The notes beneath the pieces were generated by a model. The model saw nothing but the letters and a program-made list of their open reading frames with translations. It ran no database searches and had not been told where the DNA came from. From positions 27,347,873-27,411,872 of the forward strand of contig NC_083648.1 in NCBI RefSeq assembly GCF_963576545.1: a stretch of DNA of 64,000 nucleotides, read 5' to 3'. Below are positions 8,164 to 22,238 of this stretch, piece after piece (position 1 is the first letter of the stretch; each line of letters starts with the position of its first letter). Position numbers and translations under genes: made by a program. Origin of the DNA: Limanda limanda (lineage: Eukaryota > Chordata > Actinopteri > Pleuronectiformes > Pleuronectidae).

Positions 8164-11100
8164 ATGAAAGCACATAGGAGAAAGAGATATTCTTGAATAA
8201 CTTTTTTTGTGAAGGTCGGAGAGACTTGGAAAGTAGTTGCATCTGGACTAATTTGGGTCCTGCGGATCGATTGGTACCATCCCCGAGCTTGTACGACCTT
8301 CGGAAGAGGTCGACCGACGAAATTCCCCCAAATCTGAGGAGATATTCTTGAATAACTTTTTTTGTGAAGGTCGGAGAGACTTGCAAGTAGGCTCTACCCC
8401 CACTAAATGGGGTAGCGCGCATCGATCGGTACCATCCTTGAGCTTCTCCGACTTTCGGAAGGGTTAGGGTTAGGGTTAGGGATGAAAGCACATAGGAGAA
8501 AGAGATATTCTTGAATAACTTTTTTTGTGAAGGTCGGAGAGACTTGCAAGTAGGCTCTACCCCCACTAAATGGGGTAGCGCGCATCGATCGGTACCATCC
8601 TTGAGCTTCTCCGACTTTCGGAAGGGTTAGGGTTAGGGTTAGGGATGAAAGCACATAGGAGAAAGACATATTCTTGAATAACTTTTTTTGTGAAGGTCGG
8701 AGAGACTTGGAAAGTGGTTGCATCTGGACTAATTTGGGTCCTGCGGATCGATTGGTACCATCCCCGAGCTTGTACGACCTTCGGAAGAGGTCGACCGACG
8801 AAATTCCCCCAAATCTGAGGAGATATTCTTGAATAACTTTTTTTGTGAAGGTCGGAGAGACTTGCAAGTAGGCTCTACCCCCACTAAATGGGGTAGCGCA
8901 CATCGATCGGTACCATCCTTGAGCTTCTCCGACTTTCGGAAGGGTTAGGGTTAGGGTTAGGGATGAAAGCACATAGGAGAAAGAGATATTCTTGAATAAC
9001 TTTTTTTGTGAAGGTCGGAGAGATGTGCAAGTAGGCTCTACCCCCACTAATAGGGGTAGCGCGCATCGATCGGTACCATCCTTGAGCTTCTCCGACTTTC
9101 GGAAGGGTTAGGATTAGGGTTAGGGATGAAAGCACATAGGAGAAAGAGATATTCTTGAATAACTTTTTTTGTGAAGGTCGGAGAGACTTGAAAAGTAGTT
9201 GCATCTGGACTAATTTGGGTCCTGCGGATCGATTGGTACCATCCCCGAGCTTGTACGACCTTCGGAAGAGGTCGACCGACGAAATTCCCCCAAATCTGAG
9301 GAGATATTCTTGAATAACTTTTTTTGTGAAGGTCGGAGAGACTTGCAAGTAGGCTCTACCCCCACTAAATGGGGTAGCGCGCATCGATCGGTACCATCCT
9401 TGAGCTTCTCCGACTTTCGGAAGGGTTAGGGTTAGGGTTAGGGATGAAAGCACATAGGAGAAAGAGATATTCTTGAATAACTTTTTTTGTGAAGGTCGGA
9501 GAGACTTGCAAGTAGGCTCTACCCCCACTAAATGGGGTAGCGCGCATCGATCGGTACCATCCTTGAGCTTCTCCGACTTTCGGAAGGGTTAGGGTTAGGG
9601 TTAGGGATGAAAGCACATAGGAGAAAGACATATTCTTGAATAACTTTTTTTGTGAAGGTCGGAGAGACTTGGAAAGTGGTTGCATCTGGACTAATTTGGG
9701 TCCTGCAGATCGATTGGTACCATCCCCGAGCTTGTACGACCTTCGGAAGAGGTCGACCGACGAAATTCCCCCAAATCTGAGGAGATATTCTTGAATAACT
9801 TTTTTTGTGAAGGTCGGAGAGACTTGCAAGTAGGCTCTACCCCCACTAAATGGGGTAGCGCGCATCGATCAGTACCATCCTTGAGCTTCTCCGACTTTCG
9901 GAAGGGTTAGGGTTAGGGTTAGGGATGAAAGCACATAGGAGAAAGAGATATTCTTGAATAACTTTTTTTGTGAAGGTCGGAGAGACTTGCAAGTAGGCTC
10001 TACCCCCACTAAATGGGGTAGCGCGCATCGATCTGTACCATTCTTGAGCTTCTCCGACTTTCGGAAGGGTTAGGGTTAGGGTTAGGGATGAAAGCACATA
10101 GGAGAAAGAGATATTCTTGAATAACTTTTTTTGTGAAGGTCGGAGAGACTTGAAAAGTGGTTGCATCTGGACTAATTTGGGACCTGCGGATCGATTGGTA
10201 CCATCCCCGAGCTTGTACGACCTTCGGAAGAGGTCGACCGACGAAATTCCCCCAAATCTGAGGAGATATTCTTGAATAACTTTTTTTGTGAAGGTCGGAG
10301 AGACTTGCAAGTAGGCTCTACCCCCACTAAATGGGGTAGCGCGCATCGATCAGTACCATCCTTGAGCTTCTCCGACTTTCGGAAGGGTTAGGGTTAGGGT
10401 TAGGGATGAAAGCACATAGGAGAAAGAGATATTCTTGAATAACTTTTTTTGTGAAGGTCGGAGAGACTTGCAAGTAGGCTGTACCCCCACTAAATGGGGT
10501 AGTGCGCATCGATCGGTACCATCCTTGAGCTTCTCCGACTTTCGGAAGGGTTAGGGTTAGGGTTAGGGATGAAAGCACATAGGAGAAAGAGATATTCTTG
10601 AATAACTTTTTTTGTGAAGGTCGGAGAGACTTGGAAAGTGGTTGCATCTGGACTAATTTGGGTCCTGCAGATCGATTGGTACCATCCCCGAGCTTGTACG
10701 ACCTTCGGAAGAGGTCGACCGACGAAATTCCCCCAAATCTGAGGAGATATTCTTGAATAACTTTTTTTGTGAAGGTCGGAGAGACTTGCAAGTAGGCTCT
10801 ACCCCCACTAAATGGGGTAGCGCGCATCGATCGGTACCATCCTTGAGCTTCTCCGACTTTCGGAAGGGTTAGGGTTAGGGTTAGGGATGAAAGCACATAG
10901 GAGAAAGAGATATTCTTGAATAACTTTTTTTGTGAAGGTCGGAGAGACTTGGAAAGTGGTTGCATCTGGACTAATTTGGGTCCTGCGGATCGATTGGTAT
11001 CATCCCCGAGCTTGTACGACCTTCGGAAGAGGTCGACCGACGAAATTCCCCCAAATCTGAGGAGATATTCTTGAATAACTTTTTTTGTGAAGGTCGGAGA

Positions 11101-12024
11101 GACTTGCAAGTAGGCTCTACCCCCACTAAATGGGGTAGCGCGCATCGATCGGTACCATCCTTGAGCTTCTCCGACTTTCGGAAGGGTTAGGGTTAGGGTT
11201 AGGGATGAAAGCACATAGGAGAAAGAGATATTCTTGAATAACTTTTTTTGTGAAGGTCGGAGAGACTTGCAAGTAGGCTCTACCCCCACTAAATGGGGTA
11301 GCGCGCATCGATCGGTACCATCCTTGAGCTTCTCCGACTTTCGGAAGGGTTAGGGTTAGGGTTAGGGATGAAAGCACATAGGAGAAAGAGATATTCTTGA
11401 ATAACTTTTTTTGTGAAGGTCGGAGAGACTTGTAAAGTGGTTGCATCTGGACTAATTTGGGTCCTGCGGATCGATTGGTACCATCCCCGAGCTTGTACGA
11501 CCTTCGGATGAGGTCGACCGACGAAATTCCCCCAAATCTGAGGAGATATTCTTGAATAACTTTTTTTGTGAAGGTCGGAGAGACTTGCAAGTAGGCTCTA
11601 CCCCCACTAAATGGGGTAGCGCGCATCGATCGGTACCATCCTTGAGCTTCTCCGACTTTCGGAAGGGTTAGGGTTAGGGTTAGGGATGAAAGCACATAGG
11701 AGAAAGAGATATTCTTGAATAACTTTTTTTGTGAAGGTCGGAGAGACTTGCAAGTAGGCTGTACCCCCACTAAATGGGGTAGTGCGCATCGATCGGTACC
11801 ATCCTTGAGCTTCTCCGACTTTCGGAAGGGTTAGGGTTAGGGTTAGGGATGAAAGCACATAGGAGAAAGAGATATTCTTGAATAACTTTTTTTGTGAAGG
11901 TCGGAGAGACTTGGAAAGTGGTTGCATCTGGACTAATTTGGGTCCTGCGGATCGATTGGTACCATCCCCGAGCTTGTACGACCTTCGAAAGAGGTCGACC
12001 GACGAAATTCCCCCAAATCTGAGG

Positions 12025-15000
12025 AGATATTCTTGAATAACTTTTTTTGTGAAGGTCGGAGAGACTTGCAAGTAGGCTCTACCCCCACTAAATGGGGTAG
12101 CGCGCATCGATCGGTACCATCCTTGAGCTTCTCCGACTTTCGGAAGGGTTAGGGTTAGGGTTAGGGATGAAAGCACATAGGAGAAAGAGATATTCTTGAA
12201 TAACTTTTTTTGTGAAGGTCGGAGAGACTTGCAAGTAGGCTCTACCCCCACTAAATGGGGTAGCGCTCATCGATCGGTACCATCCTTGAGCTTCTCCGAC
12301 TTTCGGAAGGGTTAGGGTTAGGGTTAGGGATGAAAGCACATAGGAGAAAGAGATATTCTTGAATAACTTTTTTTGTGAAGGTCGGAGAGACTTGGAAAGT
12401 GGTTGCATCTGGACTAATTTGGGTCCTGCAGATCGATTGGTACCATCCCCGAGCTTGTACGACCTTCGGAAGAGGTCGACCGACGAAATTCCCCCAAATC
12501 TGAGGAGATATTCTTGAATAACTTTTTTTGTGAAGGTCGGAGAGACTTGCAAGTAGGCTCTACCCCCACTAAATGGGGTAGCGCGCATCGATCGGTACCA
12601 TTCCTGAGCTTCTCCGACTTTCGGAAGGGTTAGGGTTAGGGTTAGGGATGAAAGCACATAGGAGAAAGAGATATTCTTGAATAACTTTTTTTGTGAAGGT
12701 CGGAGAGACTTGGAAAGTGGTTGCATCTGGACTAATTTGGGTCCTGCGGATCGATTGGTACCATCCCTGAGCTTGTACGACCTTCGGAAGAGGTCGACCG
12801 ACGAAATTCCCCCAAATCTGAGGAGATATTCTTGAATAACTTTTTTTGTGAAGGTCGGAGAGACTTGCAAGTAGGCTCTACCCCCACTAAATGGGGTAGC
12901 GCGCATCGATCGGTACCATCCTTGAGCTTCTCCGACTTTCGGAAGGGTTAGGGTTAGGGTTAGGGTTAGGGATGAAAGCACATAGGAGAAAGAGATATTC
13001 TTGAATAACTTTTTTTGTGAAGGTCGGAGAGACTTGCAAGTAGGCTCTACCCCCACTAAATGGGGTAGCGCGCATCGATCGGTACCATCCTTGAGCTTCT
13101 CCGACTTTCGGAAGGGTTAGGGTTAGGGATGAAAGCACATAGGAGAAAGAGATATTCTTGAATAACTTTTTTTGTGAAGGTCGGAGAGACTTGCAAGTAG
13201 GCTCTACCCCCACTAAATGGGGTAGCGCGCATCGATCGGTACCATCCCTGAGCTTCTCCGACTTTCGGAAGGGTTAGGGTTAGGGTTAGGGATGAAAGCA
13301 CATAGGAGAAAGAGATATTCTTGAATAACTTTTTTTGTGAAGGTCGGAGAGACTTGGAAAGTGGTTGCATCTGGACTAATTTGGGTCCTGCGGATCGATT
13401 GGTACCATCCCTGAGCTTGTACGACCTTCGGAAGAGGTCGACCGACGAAATTCCCCCAAATCTGAGGAGATATTCTTGAATAACTTTTTTTGTGAAGGTC
13501 GGAGAGACTTGCAAGTAGGCTCTACCCCCACTAAATGGGGTAGCGCGCATCGATCGGTACCATCCTTGAGCTTCTCCGACTTTCGGAAGGGTTAGGGTTA
13601 GGGTTAGGGATGAAAGCACATAGGAGAAAGAGATATTCTTGAATAACTTTTTTTGTGAAGGTCGGAGAGACTTGCAAGTAGGCTCTACCCCCACTAAATG
13701 GGGTAGCGCGCATCGATCGGTACCATCCTTGAGCTTCTCCGACTTTCGGAAGGGTTAGGGTTAGGGATGAAAGCACATAGGAGAAAGAGATATTCTTGAA
13801 TAACTTTTTTTGTGAAGGTCGGAGAGACTTGGAAAGTGGTTGCATCTGGACTAATTTGGGTCCTGCGGATCGATTGGTACCATCCCCGAGCTTGTACGAC
13901 CTTCGGAAGAGGTCGACCGACGAAATTCCCCCAAATCTGAGGAGATATTCTTGAATAACTTTTTTTGTGAAGGTCGGAGAGACTTGCAAGTAGGCTCTAC
14001 CCCCACTAAATGGGGTAGCGCGCATCGATCGGTACCATCCTTGAGCTTCTCCGACTTTCGGAAGGGTTAGGGTTAGGGTTAGGGATGAAAGCACATAGGA
14101 GAAAGAGATATTCTTGAATAACTTTTTTTGTGAAGGTCGGAGAGACTTGCAAGTAGGCTGTACCCCCACTAAATGGGGTAGTGCGCATCGATCGGTACCA
14201 TCCTTGAGCTTCTCCGACTTTCGGAAGGGTTAGGGTTAGGGTTAGGGATGAAAGCACATAGGAGAAAGAGATATTCTTGAATAACTTTTTTTGTGAAGGT
14301 CGGAGAGACTTGGAAAGTGGTTGCATCTGGACTAATTTGGGTCCTGCAGATCGATTGGTACCATCCCCGAGCTTGTACGACCTTCGGAAGAGGTCGACCG
14401 ACGAAATTCCCCCAAATCTGAGGAGATATTCTTGAATAACTTTTTTTGTGAAGGTCGGAGAGACTTGCAAGTAGGCTCTACCCCCACTAAATGGGGTAGC
14501 GCGCATCGATCGGTACCATCCTTGAGCTTCTCCGACTTTCGGAAGGGTTAGGGTTAGGGTTAGGGATGAAAGCACATAGGAGAAAGAGATATTCTTGAAT
14601 AACTTTTTTTGTGAAGGTCGGAGAGACTTGGAAAGTGGTTGCATCTGGACTACTTTGGGTCCTGCGGATCGATTGGTACCATCCCCGAGCTTGTACGACC
14701 TTCGGAAGAGGTCGACCGACGAAATTCCCCCAAATCTGAGGAGATATTCTTGAATAACTTTTTTTGTGAAGGTCGGAGAGACTTGCAAGTAGGCTCTACC
14801 CCCACTAAATGGGGTAGCGCGCATCGATCGGTACCATCCCTGAGCTTCTCCGACTTTCGGAAGGGTTAGGGTTAGGGTTAGGGATGAAAGCACATAGGAG
14901 AAAGAGATATTCTTGAATAACTTTTTTTGTGAAGGTCGGAGAGACTTGGAAAGTGGTTGCATCTGGACTAATTTGGGTCCTGCGGATCGATTGGTACCAT

Positions 15001-18000
15001 CCCTGAGCTTGTACGACCTTCGGAAGAGGTCGACCGACGAAATTCCCCCAAATCTGAGGAGATATTCTTGAATAACTTTTTTTGTGAAGGTCGGAGAGAC
15101 TTGCAAGTAGGCTCTACCCCCACTAAATGGGGTAGCGCGCATCGATCGGTACCATCCTTGAGCTTCTCCGACTTTCGGAAGGGTTAGGGTTAGGGTTAGG
15201 GATGAAAGCACATAGGAGAAAGAGATATTCTTGAATAACTTTTTTTGTGAAGGTCGGAGAGACTTGCAAGTAGGCTCTACCCCCACTAAATGGGGTAGCG
15301 CGCATCGATCGGTACCATCCTTGAGCTTCTCCGACTTTCGGAAGGGTTAGGGTTAGGGTTAGGGATGAAAGCACATAGGAGAAAGAGATATTCTTGAATA
15401 ACTTTTTTTGTGAAGGTCGGAGAGACTTGGAAAGTGGTTGCATCTGGACTAATTTGGGTCCTGCAGATCGATTGGTACCATCCCCGAGCTTGTACGACCT
15501 TCGGAAGAGGTCGACCGACGAAATTCCCCCAAATCTGAGGAGATATTCTTGAATAACTTTTTTTGTGAAGGTCGGAGAGACTTGCAAGTAGGCTCTACCC
15601 CCACTAAATGGGGTAGCGCGCATCGATCGGTACCATTCCTGAGCTTCTCCGACTTTCGGAAGGGTTAGGGTTAGGGTTAGGGATGAAAGCACATAGGAGA
15701 AAGAGATATTCTTGAATAACTTTTTTTGTGAAGGTCGGAGAGACTTGGAAAGTGGTTGCATCTGGACTAATTTGGGTCCTGCGGATCGATTGGTACCATC
15801 CCTGAGCTTGTACGACCTTCGGAAGAGGTCGACCGACGAAATTCCCCCAAATCTGAGGAGATATTCTTGAATAACTTTTTTTGTGAAGGTCGGAGAGACT
15901 TGCAAGTAGGCTCTACCCCCACTAAATGGGGTAGCGCGCATCGATCGGTACCATCCTTGAGCTTCTCCGACTTTCGGAAGGGTTAGGGTTAGGGTTAGGG
16001 TTAGGGATGAAAGCACATAGGAGAAAGAGATATTCTTGAATAACTTTTTTTGTGAAGGTCGGAGAGACTTGCAAGTAGGCTCTACCCCCACTAAATGGGG
16101 TAGCGCGCATCGATCGGTACCATCCTTGAGCTTCTCCGACTTTCGGAAGGGTTAGGGTTAGGGATGAAAGCACATAGGAGAAAGAGATATTCTTGAATAA
16201 CTTTTTTTGTGAAGGTCGGAGAGACTTGCAAGTAGGCTCTACCCCCACTAAATGGGGTAGCGCGCATCGATCGGTACCATCCCTGAGCTTCTCCGACTTT
16301 CGGAAGGGTTAGGGTTAGGGTTAGGGATGAAAGCACATAGGAGAAAGAGATATTCTTGAATAACTTTTTTTGTGAAGGTCGGAGAGACTTGGAAAGTGGT
16401 TGCATCTGGACTAATTTGGGTCCTGCGGATCGATTGGTACCATCCCTGAGCTTGTACGACCTTCGGAAGAGGTCGACCGACGAAATTCCCCCAAATCTGA
16501 GGAGATATTCTTGAATAACTTTTTTTGTGAAGGTCGGAGAGACTTGCAAGTAGGCTCTACCCCCACTAAATGGGGTAGCGCGCATCGATCGGTACCATCC
16601 TTGAGCTTCTCCGACTTTCGGAAGGGTTAGGGTTAGGGTTAGGGATGAAAGCACATAGGAGAAAGAGATATTCTTGAATAACTTTTTTTGTGAAGGTCGG
16701 AGAGACTTGCAAGTAGGCTCTACCCCCACTAAATGGGGTAGCGCGCATCGATCGGTACCATCCTTGAGCTTCTCCGACTTTCGGAAGGGTTAGGGTTAGG
16801 GATGAAAGCACATAGGAGAAAGAGATATTCTTGAATAACTTTTTTTGTGAAGGTCGGAGAGACTTGGAAAGTGGTTGCATCTGGACTAATTTGGGTCCTG
16901 CGGATCGATTGGTACCATCCCCGAGCTTGTACGACCTTCGGAAGAGGTCGACCGACGAAATTCCCCCAAATCTGAGGAGATATTCTTGAATAACTTTTTT
17001 TGTGAAGGTCGGAGAGACTTGCAAGTAGGCTCTACCCCCACTAAATGGGGTAGCGCGCATCGATCGGTACCATCCTTGAGCTTCTCCGACTTTCGGAAGG
17101 GTTAGGGTTAGGGTTAGGGATGAAAGCACATAGGAGAAAGAGATATTCTTGAATAACTTTTTTTGTGAAGGTCGGAGAGACTTGCAAGTAGGCTGTACCC
17201 CCACTAAATGGGGTAGTGCGCATCGATCGGTACCATCCTTGAGCTTCTCCGACTTTCGGAAGGGTTAGGGTTAGGGTTAGGGATGAAAGCACATAGGAGA
17301 AAGAGATATTCTTGAATAACTTTTTTTGTGAAGGTCGGAGAGACTTGGAAAGTGGTTGCATCTGGACTAATTTGGGTCCTGCAGATCGATTGGTACCATC
17401 CCCGAGCTTGTACGACCTTCGGAAGAGGTCGACCGACGAAATTCCCCCAAATCTGAGGAGATATTCTTGAATAACTTTTTTTGTGAAGGTCGGAGAGACT
17501 TGCAAGTAGGCTCTACCCCCACTAAATGGGGTAGCGCGCATCGATCGGTACCATCCTTGAGCTTCTCCGACTTTCGGAAGGGTTAGGGTTAGGGTTAGGG
17601 ATGAAAGCACATAGGAGAAAGAGATATTCTTGAATAACTTTTTTTGTGAAGGTCGGAGAGACTTGGAAAGTGGTTGCATCTGGACTACTTTGGGTCCTGC
17701 GGATCGATTGGTACCATCCCCGAGCTTGTACGACCTTCGGAAGAGGTCGACCGACGAAATTCCCCCAAATCTGAGGAGATATTCTTGAATAACTTTTTTT
17801 GTGAAGGTCGGAGAGACTTGCAAGTAGGCTCTACCCCCACTAAATGGGGTAGCGCGCATCGATCGGTACCATCCCTGAGCTTCTCCGACTTTCGGAAGGG
17901 TTAGGGTTAGGGTTAGGGATGAAAGCACATAGGAGAAAGAGATATTCTTGAATAACTTTTTTTGTGAAGGTCGGAGAGACTTGGAAAGTGGTTGCATCTG

Positions 18001-18094
18001 GACTAATTTGGGTCCTGCGGATCGATTGGTACCATCCCTGAGCTTGTACGACCTTCGGAAGAGGTCGACCGACGAAATTCCCCCAAATCTGAGG
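12025..18094 (+). repeat. 3035 bp tandem duplication (two copies)
   Basis: Positions 12025-15059 and 15060-18094 contain the same order of units: PPQ, PQ, PPPQ, PPQ, PPQ, PQ, PQ. They also share the same TTAGGG numbers, including the 169/157 bp pair in the PPPQ. Both carry the allele GACTACTTTGGG (near 14651 and 17686) and CCATTCCTGAGC (near 12599 and 15634). I saw only single-base differences between them, for example GCGCTCATCG near 12263, which is GCGCGCATCG in the second copy. The event is therefore recent. Confidence 0.87.
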
Positions 18095-19686
18095 AGATAT
18101 TCTTGAATAACTTTTTTTGTGAAGGTCGGAGAGACTTGCAAGTAGGCTCTACCCCCACTAAATGGGGTAGCGCGCATCGATCGGTACCATCCTTGAGCTT
18201 CTCCGACTTTCGGAAGGGTTAGGGTTAGGGTTAGGGATGAAAGCACATAGGAGAAAGAGATATTCTTGAATAACTTTTTTTGTGAAGGTCGGAGAGACTT
18301 GCAAGTAGGCTCTACCCCCACTAAATGGGGTAGCGCGCATCGATCGGTACCATCCTTGAGCTTCTCCGACTTTCGGAAGGGTTAGGGTTAGGGATGAAAG
18401 CACATAGGAGAAAGAGATATTCTTGAATAACTTTTTTTGTGAAGGTCGGAGAGACTTGGAAAGTGGTTGCATCTGGACTAATTTGGGTCCTGCGGATCGA
18501 TTGGTACCATCCCCGAGCTTGTACGACCTTCGGAAGAGGTCGACCGACGAAATTCCCCCAAATCTGAGGAGATATTCTTGAATAACTTTTTTTGTGAAGG
18601 TCGGAGAGACTTGCAAGTAGGCTCTACCCCCACTAAATGGGGTAGCGCGCATCGATCGGTACCATCCTTGAGCTTCTCCGACTTTCGGAAGGGTTAGGGT
18701 TAGGGTTAGGGATGAAAGCACATAGGAGAAAGAGATATTCTTGAATAACTTTTTTTGTGAAGGTCGGAGAGACTTGCAAGTAGGCTGTACCCCCACTAAA
18801 TGGGGTAGTGCGCATCGATCGGTACCATCCTTGAGCTTCTCCGACTTTCGGAAGGGTTAGGGTTAGGGTTAGGGATGAAAGCACATAGGAGAAAGAGATA
18901 TTCTTGAATAACTTTTTTTGTGAAGGTCGGAGAGACTTGGAAAGTGGTTGCATCTGGACTAATTTGGGTCCTGCAGATCGATTGGTACCATCCCCGAGCT
19001 TGTACGACCTTCGGAAGAGGTCGACCGACGAAATTCCCCCAAATCTGAGGAGATATTCTTGAATAACTTTTTTTGTGAAGGTCGGAGAGACTTGCAAGTA
19101 GGCTCTACCCCCACTAAATGGGGTAGCGCGCATCGATCGGTACCATCCTTGAGCTTCTCCGACTTTCGGAAGGGTTAGGGTTAGGGTTAGGGATGAAAGC
19201 ACATAGGAGAAAGAGATATTCTTGAATAACTTTTTTTGTGAAGGTCGGAGAGACTTGGAAAGTGGTTGCATCTGGACTACTTTGGGTCCTGCGGATCGAT
19301 TGGTACCATCCCCGAGCTTGTACGACCTTCGGAAGAGGTCGACCGACGAAATTCCCCCAAATCTGAGGAGATATTCTTGAATAACTTTTTTTGTGAAGGT
19401 CGGAGAGACTTGCAAGTAGGCTCTACCCCCACTAAATGGGGTAGCGCGCATCGATCGGTACCATCCTTGAGCTTCTCCGACTTTCGGAAGGGTTAGGGTT
19501 AGGGTTAGGGATGAAAGCACATAGGAGAAAGAGATATTCTTGAATAACTTTTTTTGTGAAGGTCGGAGAGACTTGGAAAGTGGTTGCATCTGGACTAATT
19601 TGGGTCCTGCGGATCGATTGGTACCATCCCCGAGCTTGTACGACCTTCGGAAGAGGTCGACCGACGAAATTCCCCCAAATCTGAGG
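18095..19686 (+). repeat. Further partial copy of the same section (1592 bp)
   Basis: The order PPQ, PPQ, PQ, PQ repeats the end of the preceding 3035 bp unit at an offset of 1592 bp. It ends with CTCTACTCCCAC near 19742, an allele shared with 5687 but not with the two 3035 bp copies. The segment is therefore a mosaic whose right part is closer to superblock 1, as expected after unequal exchange or conversion between copies. Confidence 0.75.
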
Positions 19687-21920
19687 AGATATTCTTGAAT
19701 AACTTTTTTTGTGAAGGTCGGAGAGACTTGCAAGTAGGCTCTACTCCCACTAAATGGGGTAGCGCGCATCGATCGGTACCATCCTTGAGCTTCTCCGACT
19801 TTCGGAAGGGTTAGGGTTAGGGTTAGGGATGAAAGCACATAGGAGAAAGAGATATTCTTGAATAACTTTTTTTGTGAAGGTCGGAGAGACTTGCAAGTAG
19901 GCTCTACCCCCACTAAATGGGGTAGCGCTCATCGATCGGTACCATCCTTGAGCTTCTCCGACTTTCGGAAGGGTTAGGGTTAGGGTTAGGGATGAAAGCA
20001 CATAGGAGAAAGAGATATTCTTGAATAACTTTTTTTGTGAAGGTCGGAGAGACTTGGAAAGTGGTTGCATCTGGACTAATTTGGGTCCTGCAGATCGATT
20101 GGTACCATCCCCGAGCTTGTAAGACCTTCGGAAGAGGTCGACCGACGAAATTCCCCCAAATCTGAGGAGATATTCTTGAATAACTTTTTTTGTGAAGGTC
20201 GGAGAGACTTGCAAGTAGGCTCTACCCCCACTAAATGGGGTAGCGCGCATCGATCGGTACCATCCTTGAGCTTCTCCGACTTTCGGAAGGGTTAGGGTTA
20301 GGGTTAGGGATGAAAGCACATAGGAGAAAGAGATATTCTTGAATAACTTTTTTTGTGAAGGTCGGAGAGACTTGGAAAGTGGTTGCATCTGGACTAATTT
20401 GGGTCCTGCGGATCGATTGGTACCATCCCCGAGCTTGTACGACCTTCGGAAGAGGTCGACCGACGAAATTCCCCCAAATCTGAGGAGATATTCTTGAATA
20501 ACTTTTTTTGTGAAGGTCGGAGAGACTTGCAAGTAGGCTCTACCCCCACTAAATGGGGTAGCGCGCATCGATCGGTACCATCCTTGAGCTTCTCCGACTT
20601 TCGGAAGGGTTAGGGTTAGGGTTAGGGATGAAAGCACATAGGAGAAAGAGATATTCTTGAATAACTTTTTTTGTGAAGGTCGGAGAGACTTGGAAAGTGG
20701 TTGCATCTGGACTACTTTGGGTCCTGCGGATCGATTGGTACCATCCCCGAGCTTGTACGACCTTCGGAAGAGGTCGACCGACGAAATTCCCCCAAATCTG
20801 AGGAGATATTCTTGAATAACTTTTTTTGTGAAGGTCGGAGAGACTTGCAAGTAGGCTCTACCCCCACTAAATGGGGTAGCGCGCATCGATCGGTACCATC
20901 CTTGAGCTTCTCCGACTTTCGGAAGGGTTAGGGTTAGGGTTAGGGATGAAAGCACATAGGAGAAAGAGATATTCTTGAATAACTTTTTTTGTGAAGGTCG
21001 GAGAGACTTGGAAAGTGGTTGCATCTGGACTAATTTGGGTCCTGCGGATCGATTGGTACCATCCCCGAGCTTGTACGACCTTCGGAAGAGGTCGACCGAC
21101 GAAATTCCCCCAAATCTGAGGAGATATTCTTGAATAACTTTTTTTGTGAAGGTCGGAGAGACTTGCAAGTAGGCTCTACTCCCACTAAATGGGGTAGCGC
21201 GCATCGATCGGTACCATCCTTGAGCTTCTCCGACTTTCGGAAGGGTTAGGGTTAGGGTTAGGGATGAAAGCACATAGGAGAAAGAGATATTCTTGAATAA
21301 CTTTTTTTGTGAAGGTCGGAGAGACTTGCAAGTAGGCTCTACCCCCACTAAATGGGGTAGCGCTCATCGATCGGTACCATCCTTGAGCTTCTCCGACTTT
21401 CGGAAGGGTTAGGGTTAGGGTTAGGGATGAAAGCACATAGGAGAAAGAGATATTCTTGAATAACTTTTTTTGTGAAGGTCGGAGAGACTTGGAAAGTGGT
21501 TGCATCTGGACTAATTTGGGTCCTGCAGATCGATTGGTACCATCCCCGAGCTTGTAAGACCTTCGGAAGAGGTCGACCGACGAAATTCCCCCAAATCTGA
21601 GGAGATATTCTTGAATAACTTTTTTTGTGAAGGTCGGAGAGACTTGCAAGTAGGCTCTACCCCCACTAAATGGGGTAGCGCGCATCGATCGGTACCATCC
21701 TTGAGCTTCTCCGACTTTCGGAAGGGTTAGGGTTAGGGTTAGGGATGAAAGCACATAGGAGAAAGAGATATTCTTGAATAACTTTTTTTGTGAAGGTCGG
21801 AGAGACTTGGAAAGTGGTTGCATCTGGACTAATTTGGGTCCTGCGGATCGATTGGTACCATCCCCGAGCTTGTACGACCTTCGGAAGAGGTCGACCGACG
21901 AAATTCCCCCAAATCTGAGG
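19051..21920 (+). repeat. 1435 bp tandem duplication (two copies)
   Basis: Positions 19051-20485 and 20486-21920 match at an offset of 1435 bp. Shared alleles are GACTACTTTGGG (19278 and 20713), CTCTACTCCCAC (19742 and 21178), GCGCTCATCG (19927 and 21363) and GTAAGACC (near 20119 and 21554). The three consecutive PQ units before 21185 produce the longest open minus-strand frame of the window, which is not a gene. Confidence 0.85.
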
Positions 21921-22238
21921 AGATATTCTTGAATAACTTTTTTTGTGAAGGTCGGAGAGACTTGCAAGTAGGCTCTACCCCCACTAAATGGGGTAGCGCG
22001 CATCGATCGGTACCATCCTTGAGCTTCTCCGACTTTCGGAAGGGTTAGGGTTAGGGTTAGGGATGAAAGCACATAGGAGAAAGAGATATTCTTGAATAAC
22101 TTTTTTTGTGAAGGTCGGAGAGACTTGGAAAGTGGTTGCATCTGGACTAATTTGGGTCCTGCGGATCGATTGGTACCATCCCCGAGCTTGTACGACCTTC
22201 GGAAGAGGTCGACCGACGAAATTCCCCCAAATCTGAGG

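Larger units (their letters stand above)
370..9782 (+). repeat. Superblock 1 (9.4 kb), unexpanded form
   Basis: This run of higher-order units recurs at an offset of 9419 bp for its first part (370 to about 5630). Diagnostic shared alleles are ACTTGAAAAGTGG at 731 and 10149, ATCAGTACC at 930 and 10349, CTTCGAAAGAGG near 2565 and 11984, and GCGCTCATCG near 2844 and 12263. The later part (about 5630-9782) matches 21122 onward and 31515-32476 instead. Private changes such as GGTTGGAG near 2481 show the copies are separate sequences, not one read twice. Confidence 0.85.
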
